Shown here one piece after another: positions 6,375 to 13,084 of a stretch of 13,084 nucleotides of DNA (the first letter of the stretch is position 1; each line of letters opens with the position of its first letter). The DNA lies in the NCBI GenBank assembly GCA_018895795.1, contig JAHINZ010000085.1, positions 1-13,084 of the forward strand. Direction: 5' to 3'. The notes beneath the pieces are model-generated. The model was not told where the DNA came from. It did not search any database and saw nothing but the letters and a program-made list of their open reading frames with translations. The position numbers were made by a program, and so were the translations under genes. The DNA is from Alphaproteobacteria bacterium. Its GTDB lineage: Bacteria; Pseudomonadota; Alphaproteobacteria; Caulobacterales; Caulobacteraceae.

Positions 6375-8306
6375 ATGAACCGCATGCTCGCCGGCGCCGC
6401 GCTCGCCGCCCTCCTGTTGGCTTCGCCGGCCTTCGCTCAAGTCGAGCGCCGGGAGATCGGCAACCAGATCCTCGAGAACGTGCCGGTGGCCGCGCCGTCG
6501 ATCCGGGCGGGGCTGAATCGCTACCAGAACGTCCGCGCCGCCGCCTTTCAGGACTGGGCGGCCGACGGCGGCATGCTGATCACCACCCGCTTCGCCAACA
6601 CCAACCAGTTGCACAGCGTGGCCGCGCCCGGCGCCGACCGCAGCCAGCTGACCTTCTATGATGAGCCGGTCAGCGGGGTTCACGCCCTGCCCGGCGGCGG
6701 CGTGCTGTTCGCCAAGGACACCGGCGGCGACGAGTGGTTCCAGCTGTTCGTGCGCGACGCCGACGGCCATGAAACCCAGCTGACCGAGACGGGCACCCGC
6801 AACGGCTCGCCGGCCTGGTCGAAAGACGGTTCGGTGCTGGTCTGGGCCCGCTCGACCAAGGGTTCGGGCGACGCCGACATCCTGATGCGCGATACCGCCG
6901 CACCCGGCGGCGCGCGGGTGATCCTGAAGGGCGAGGGCGCGATCTCGCCCGAGGCCGTGTCGCCCGACGGCAAGACCGTGCTGCTGGGCCGCTACTACTC
7001 CATCGGCGAGTCCAAGCGCTGGCTGCTCGACATCGCCAGCGGCAAGCTGATCCCGCTTGGGGTGTCCAAGACCAAGGTGTCCTACGCCGGCGGCGCCTTC
7101 ACGCCCGACGGCAAAAGCGTGCTGCTGCTGTCGGACGAAGGCGGCGACTTCATGCGCCTGACCCAGATCGACCTGGCCACCGGGGCCAGGACCATCGTCT
7201 CGGGCGCCGACCGGCCCTGGGACATCGAGGACTTCGCCCTGTCCCACGATGGCCGCGTCCTGGCCTATGTCGTCAATGAGGACGGCTTCTCCAAGCTGGT
7301 GGTGCAGGACGTCCGCACCAAGCGCGCCTTGCCGCAGCCGGCGCTTCCGGCCGGCGTGGTCGGCGGACTGGCCTTCTCGGCGGACGGCGAAAAGCTCGGC
7401 TTCAGCCTGTCGACTCCCACCGCCTCCAGCGACGCCTGGAGCTGGGGCGTCACCGACGGCCAGCTGCAGCGCTGGACGGCCTCGGAGCTGGGCGGCCTGG
7501 ACGCCAAGGCCCTGGCGACCCCGGAGCTGGTGCGCTTCACCTCGTTCGACAAGCGCTCGATCCCGGCCTTCATCTACAAGCCCAGGCTGGCGGCCGGACA
7601 AAAAGCCCCGGTGATCATCGACATCCACGGCGGGCCCGAGGGCCAGTCGCGGCCGACCTTCAGCCCGATCCATCAGCACTTCGTCGGGGAACTGGGCGCG
7701 GCGGTGATCGTCACCAATGTTCGCGGCTCGTCGGGCTACGGCAAGACCTATCTGAACCTCGACAACGCCGAGAAGCGCGAGGACTCGGTCAAGGACATCG
7801 GCGCCCTGCTGGACTGGATCAAGACCCAGCCCGACCTCGATCCCTCGCGGGTGGTGGTCTATGGCCAGTCCTATGGCGGCTACATGTCGCTGGCGGTGAT
7901 GACCCACTATTCCGACCGTCTCGCCGGCGGCGTCGAGCGTTACGGGATCAGCAATTTCGCGTCGTTCCTGACCAATACCGAGGCCTATCGCCGTGACCTG
8001 CGCCGGGCCGAGTACGGCGACGAGCGCGACCCGAAGATGCAGAAGGTCTTCGAGGTCATCTCGCCGATGAACAGCGTCGCAAAGATCAGCAAGCCGATGC
8101 TGGTCATGCAGGGCTGGAACGATCCGCGGGTGCCCAGGTCGGAGTCCGACCAGGTGGTGGCCAAGCTGCGCGAGCAGGGTGTCGAAACCTGGTACGTGCA
8201 GTTCAAGGATGAGGGCCACGGCTTCCTGAAGAAGTCCAACAATGACCGCCGTCGCGAGGTCGAGACCCAGTTCCTGCAAAAGGTGCTGGCGATCCCGCCC
8301 CAGTAG
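6375..8306 (+). CDS. Secreted S9 family serine peptidase (prolyl oligopeptidase family)
   Basis: This 643-residue enzyme is predicted to hydrolyse short peptides, probably in the periplasm. A Sec signal peptide is clear: MNRMLAGAALAALLLASPAFA with likely cleavage after Ala21. Residues about 55-385 carry the WD40-like beta-propeller repeats typical of S9 (SPAWSKDGSVLVWA, AVSPDGKTVLLG, AFTPDGKSVLLLS, AFSADGEKLGF). The alpha/beta-hydrolase domain (about 395-643) shows IDIHGGPEGQ (415-424), NVRGSSGYGK (448-457), the nucleophile elbow GQSYGG with Ser499, QGWNDPRVP with Asp583, and DEGHGF with His615, giving a complete triad. The usual GGSYGG reads GQSYGG, a conservative change. ATG 6375 has GAAGGGG 8 nt upstream. 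A 118-codon gene follows after 9 nt, likely in the same transcript. The subfamily (dipeptidyl versus oligopeptidase) is not resolved. Confidence 0.94.
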   Translation: MNRMLAGAALAALLLASPAFAQVERREIGNQILENVPVAAPSIRAGLNRYQNVRAAAFQDWAADGGMLITTRFANTNQLHSVAAPGADRSQLTFYDEPVSGVHALPGGGVLFAKDTGGDEWFQLFVRDADGHETQLTETGTRNGSPAWSKDGSVLVWARSTKGSGDADILMRDTAAPGGARVILKGEGAISPEAVSPDGKTVLLGRYYSIGESKRWLLDIASGKLIPLGVSKTKVSYAGGAFTPDGKSVLLLSDEGGDFMRLTQIDLATGARTIVSGADRPWDIEDFALSHDGRVLAYVVNEDGFSKLVVQDVRTKRALPQPALPAGVVGGLAFSADGEKLGFSLSTPTASSDAWSWGVTDGQLQRWTASELGGLDAKALATPELVRFTSFDKRSIPAFIYKPRLAAGQKAPVIIDIHGGPEGQSRPTFSPIHQHFVGELGAAVIVTNVRGSSGYGKTYLNLDNAEKREDSVKDIGALLDWIKTQPDLDPSRVVVYGQSYGGYMSLAVMTHYSDRLAGGVERYGISNFASFLTNTEAYRRDLRRAEYGDERDPKMQKVFEVISPMNSVAKISKPMLVMQGWNDPRVPRSESDQVVAKLREQGVETWYVQFKDEGHGFLKKSNNDRRREVETQFLQKVLAIPPQ

Positions 8307-8315
8307 CAGGCCGCG

Positions 8316-8672
8316 ATGTCGGCGATCGTCCCCCACGGCTTGCGCGACGACCGGTTCGGCGTGCTGCTCGACAATCTGCTGGCCTTGTGGGAGGCGGCCG
8401 ATCTGGAGGCCTGCGCCAGCTGGTTCGAGCGCGCCGATCGGGTCGAGGCGATGTTCGACGGCATTGAGCACCGCATCGATCTGGTGACCATGAACGCCGC
8501 CGTTCACCAGGCCATACCCGCCGACGCGCCGTTCGTGAGGCCGATCTCGCGCCTGGTCGATCGGGACGCGGCGCGGGCGATCTTCGAGACCAACCTGATG
8601 CGCGTGGTGATGGGCGCGGCGGGGGTCTGGCGGAAGGACGATCTGGAGATCGCCCGGGGCTATTTCGCCTGA
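8316..8672 (+). CDS. Hypothetical protein (118 aa), operon partner of the S9 peptidase
   Basis: I do not recognise this family. It starts 9 nt after the peptidase stop (GCAGG is a weak ribosome site) and has the strong G/C third-position bias of a real gene. The product appears all-helical and soluble, with no signal peptide or membrane segment. An N-terminal amphipathic region (DRFGVLLDNLLALWEAADLEACASWFERA, about 12-40) is followed by DGIEHRIDLVTMNAAVHQAIP and a C-terminal helix (RDAARAIFETNLMRVVMG) ending WRKDDLEIARGYFA. Since the peptidase is exported and this protein is not, direct partnership is doubtful despite the shared transcript. No terminator follows; the next gene appears to have its own promoter. 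Confidence 0.7.
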   Translation: MSAIVPHGLRDDRFGVLLDNLLALWEAADLEACASWFERADRVEAMFDGIEHRIDLVTMNAAVHQAIPADAPFVRPISRLVDRDAARAIFETNLMRVVMGAAGVWRKDDLEIARGYFA

Positions 8673-8686
8673 GCCAAACCGCGATC

Positions 8687-8714
8687 TTGCCCGCCCGGCG
8701 CCGCATGCTAAGGT
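8687..8714 (+). promoter_or_regulatory. Candidate housekeeping promoter of the VOC gene
   Basis: TTGCCC (8687-8692) and GCTAAG (8707-8712) are separated by 14 nt. They fit the Caulobacter housekeeping pattern I recall (TTGaCgS, 10-14 nt, GCTANAWC). The start site would fall near 8719, leaving a leader of about 25 nt that contains an A run (8723-8729) and the ribosome site GGGAGAG (8732-8738). Confidence 0.5.
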
Positions 8715-8744
8715 CCGTTGCATAAAAAAACGGGAGAGAAACAC

Positions 8745-9119
8745 ATGGCGAAGATCAGCTACCTGACCGTCGGGTCGAACCATCTGGACAAGGCCAAGGC
8801 CTTCTATGACGCCCTGCTGGCGACGATCGGCATGGCCCCGGCCCACGAGCACGCCTCGGGCGGACGGCTCTATCGCGGCAAGGGCACGGGCCTGTTCGGG
8901 GTGCTGGGCCCCTATGACGGCAATCCGGCCTGTGTCGGCAACGGCATGATGGGCGGTTTCGATTTCGAGACCCGCGAAGAGGTCGACGCCTTCCACGCCA
9001 AGGCCATCGCGCTCGGCGCCACCGACGAAGGCGCGCCGGGCGAGCGGATGCCGGGCGTCTATTTCGCCTATTTCCGCGATCTCGATGGCAACAAGCTGTG
9101 CGGCTACAAGTTCGGCTGA
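8745..9119 (+). CDS. VOC superfamily (glyoxalase/bleomycin-resistance fold) protein
   Basis: This is a 124-residue single-module VOC protein. The start at ATG 8745 has GGGAGAG 6 nt upstream; an in-frame TTG at 8718 would lie on top of the likely transcription start. Fold markers are the opening KISYLTVGSNHLDKAKAFYDALLATIG, the mid-protein TREEVDAFHAKAIALGATDEG, and the ending VYFAYFRDLDGNKLCGYKFG, which resembles the DPDGNK-L-C-x-[FY] ending of lactoylglutathione-lyase-like proteins. Canonical VOC metal ligands appear absent: the N-terminal His position is Tyr6, the strand around 70-74 (GGFDF) lacks the second His, and the C-terminal Glu position is Cys119. A metal-dependent glyoxalase activity is therefore unlikely; ligand binding or another chemistry is possible. 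Substrate unknown. It appears to be its own transcription unit. Confidence 0.85.
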   Translation: MAKISYLTVGSNHLDKAKAFYDALLATIGMAPAHEHASGGRLYRGKGTGLFGVLGPYDGNPACVGNGMMGGFDFETREEVDAFHAKAIALGATDEGAPGERMPGVYFAYFRDLDGNKLCGYKFG

Positions 9120-9456
9120 GCCGGCGATCGCGGTTTGCAGGTTTGGATTTGGGGGCGGTGCTTATGGCGGCTTTCGTCCCTAGTCGGACCTGAATTCCCT
9201 CTTCCTATGGGGCAGGGGGCAATGTCGTCTAACCCCTCCGAACCGGCCTTCAGAGGGTCTGCTCCGGCGCGGAGGCGGCGTTTCCCCGACCGACGCCGCG
9301 GCCCCCCTCCTGACCTGCTTCGCAGGTCGTCCTCCCCCTTGTCAGGGGGAAGATGAAGTCACGCCGATCTCATCTTCCCCCTCCGGGGGAAGACGGCTGC
9401 GCAGCAGCCCGTAGGGGGCCAGTGACGCCGCCCTCGCCGTACCTTAAGAGACCCCC
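9120..9456. other. Gene-free spacer of 337 bp before recF
   Basis: I see no convincing gene here. Short frames exist, but they lack ribosome sites and family resemblance. The left part (9120-9270) shows nothing I can name. The right part holds hairpin-forming sequence: GCGGCGT (9275-9281) pairs with ACGCCGC (9293-9299), followed by the structured element at 9300-9420. The recF promoter should be here, but I cannot pick one; the segment just before the recF ATG (CCTTAAGAGACCCCC) has only a poor ribosome site. Confidence 0.7.
9300..9420. repeat. Structured palindromic intergenic repeat (REP-like) upstream of recF
   Basis: A 121-bp stretch is bounded by GGCCCCC (9300-9306) and its reverse complement GGGGGCC (9414-9420). 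Inside are four local hairpins: 9312-9328 (GACCTGC / GCAGGTC, 3-nt loop), 9333-9350 (TCCCCCT / AGGGGGA), 9373-9393 (TCTTCCCCC / GGGGGAAGA, 3-nt loop) and 9395-9409 (GGCTGC / GCAGCC, 3-nt loop). A competing perfect 12-bp pairing joins 9345-9356 (GGGGGAAGATGA) with 9370-9381. The GACCTGC-TTC-GCAGGTC palindrome next to runs of C and G is, as I recall, a common intergenic repeat motif in Caulobacter-group genomes. Its role is unknown. Confidence 0.7.
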
Positions 9457-10631
9457 ATGGCGTCGGCCGCGATCACCACCCTGACCCTGACGGACTTTCG
9501 GTCCTACGCCCATGCGCGCCTGGAGACAGGCGGGCGCAGCGTCTATCTGTTCGGGGCCAATGGGGCGGGCAAGACCAATCTGCTGGAAGCCATCTCCCTG
9601 CTGTCGCCGGGCAAGGGCCTGCGCGGCTCGAGCCTGGCCGAGGTCGGGCGGCGGCTGCCCGGCGAGGCCGTCGGCCGGGCCTGGGCGGTGGCGGCGCGGG
9701 TCGAAGCGCCCTCGCGCGGATTTGGCGCGGACGACTCCGTCCACCTGGGGGCGGGTGTCGAGGTCGGCGGCGCGACCCGGCGGATCATCCGGATCGAGGG
9801 CGAAACCGTTCCCCCGGGCCGGCTGACCGATCACATCCGGCCGATCTGGCTGACCCCGGCCCAGGACCGGCTGTTTCTAGAGGCCGCCTCCGAACGGCGG
9901 CGGTTTTTCGATCGGCTGGTGTTCGCCGGCGAGCCCGCTCACGCCAGCCATGCCGGGGCCTATGACAAGGCCCAGCGCGAGCGGATGCGGCTGCTGACCG
10001 ACGCCGCCGAGAGCGGCGCGCCGGCCGATACGGTCTGGCTGACCGCCCTGGAGGCGCGCCTGGCCGGCGCCGGCGCCTTGATGGTCCAGGCCCGGGCTCG
10101 GACCCTGATCGCCCTGCAGGCCGAGATCGACGGTCGCGGCGACCGGCCCTTCCCCCAGGCCCGGCTTTCCCTGACCGGCGAGTGGGAAAAGCTGGCGCTG
10201 GAGGGTGTCGAACCGGCCGAGATCGAGCTGCGTCTGGCCCAGGCCCTGGCCGCCGCGCGCGGCCGTGACGCGGCCGCCGGACGCGCCCTGACCGGGCCGC
10301 ACCGCGGCGATCTGGACATCCTGCACGTCGAGAAGGACCGTCCGGCCGCCGAATGTTCGACCGGAGAGCAGAAAGCGCTGATTCTGAACCTGGTTTTGGC
10401 CCAGGCGGCGCGACTTTCGCGTGCGGAATCCGCGCCGAATCCTATAGTATTGCTCGACGAAGTCGCCGCGCATCTCGACCTCAAGAGGCGAGCCGCCCTG
10501 GCTGACGAAATCACGGCGCTCAAGCTCCAGGCCTTCCTGACCGGCACGGACGAGTCGCTGTTCGACCACCTCAAAGGTCGGGCTCTTGGCGTTCGCGTGT
10601 GCGACGCCGGCCTGACCGCTTTGGAAGACGT

Positions 10632-10635
<4 letters not shown>
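9457..10635 (+). CDS. recF: DNA replication and repair protein RecF
   Basis: RecF is an SMC-like ATPase that, with RecO and RecR, loads RecA at single-strand gaps and helps restart stalled forks. The 392-residue product is slightly longer than the common 360-380. It shows the family opening TLTLTDFRSYAHARLE, Walker A GANGAGKT (33-40), a RecF-type WLTPAQDRLFLEAASERRRFFDRLV (131-155), the ABC signature STGEQKA (301-307), Walker B IVLLDE (330-335), the D-loop AAHLD (337-341) and LTGTD (361-365). ATG 9457 has only a weak ribosome site (AAGAGA). Its stop overlaps the gyrB start by 4 nt (ATGA), so translation of gyrB is probably coupled. A 337-bp structured spacer lies upstream. Confidence 0.96.

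Positions 10636-13084
<2,449 letters not shown>

Noticed and set aside
8718..8744. TTG start nine codons upstream for the VOC protein
   Set aside because: It lies at the inferred transcription start. ATG 8745 has a good ribosome site and begins exactly at the VOC fold.
6279..8996. A 905-codon open frame on the minus strand across the S9 peptidase and its neighbours
   Set aside because: Same cause as above. Its His/Gly/Leu/Ala-rich low-information composition is typical of a shadow, and the plus strand carries a complete catalytic triad and signal peptide.
9135..9356. Short plus-strand frame in the spacer before recF
   Set aside because: It runs through palindromic repeat sequence, has no ribosome site, and gives a low-complexity Arg/Pro/Ser-rich translation.

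Overview
The window looks like a core chromosomal segment from Caulobacter or a very close relative. GC content is very high, with G or C at nearly every third codon position. The HrcA, GrpE, DnaN, RecF and GyrB proteins read like Caulobacter versions, and the order rph / hrcA-grpE / dnaN / ... / recF-gyrB is the one I recall from the C. crescentus group. This genus assignment rests on recognising protein sequences and gene order; no search was run.

Layout. (1) 3-878: the 3' part of an unusual membrane protein gene, in which an MFS (DHA2-type) segment runs in frame into a DUF2975 domain, followed by the small XRE-type regulator usually paired with DUF2975. (2) 890-2164, minus strand: a 56-residue basic protein and an HtrA-like protease/PDZ protein that has lost two of the three catalytic residues. 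(3) 2165-2449: a spacer with a roughly 143-bp element bounded by 34-bp imperfect inverted repeats. (4) 2450-3166 minus: RNase PH (rph), divergent from the plus-strand heat-shock pair hrcA-grpE (3297-5009). (5) 5192-6310: the replication sliding clamp dnaN, ended by a good intrinsic terminator. (6) 6375-9119: a secreted S9 peptidase, an unrecognised 118-residue protein 9 nt behind it, and a VOC-fold protein with its own likely promoter. (7) 9120-9456: a gene-free, hairpin-rich spacer. (8) 9457-13084: recF and gyrB overlapping by 4 nt, with gyrB cut off by the window edge.

How the genes relate. HrcA represses CIRCE-controlled chaperonin genes and GrpE is the DnaK exchange factor, so they form a protein-folding stress operon. 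DnaN, RecF and GyrB are replication and repair proteins that are contiguous in many bacteria; here dnaN is separated from recF-gyrB by about 3.1 kb of unrelated genes and a structured repeat. RNase PH matures tRNA 3' ends. The least ordinary items are the MFS-DUF2975 chimera, the HtrA-like pseudoprotease, the two structured intergenic elements, and the VOC protein that appears to lack the usual metal ligands. I did not find a CRISPR array, an insertion sequence, a tRNA or rRNA gene, phage genes or a recognisable defence system.
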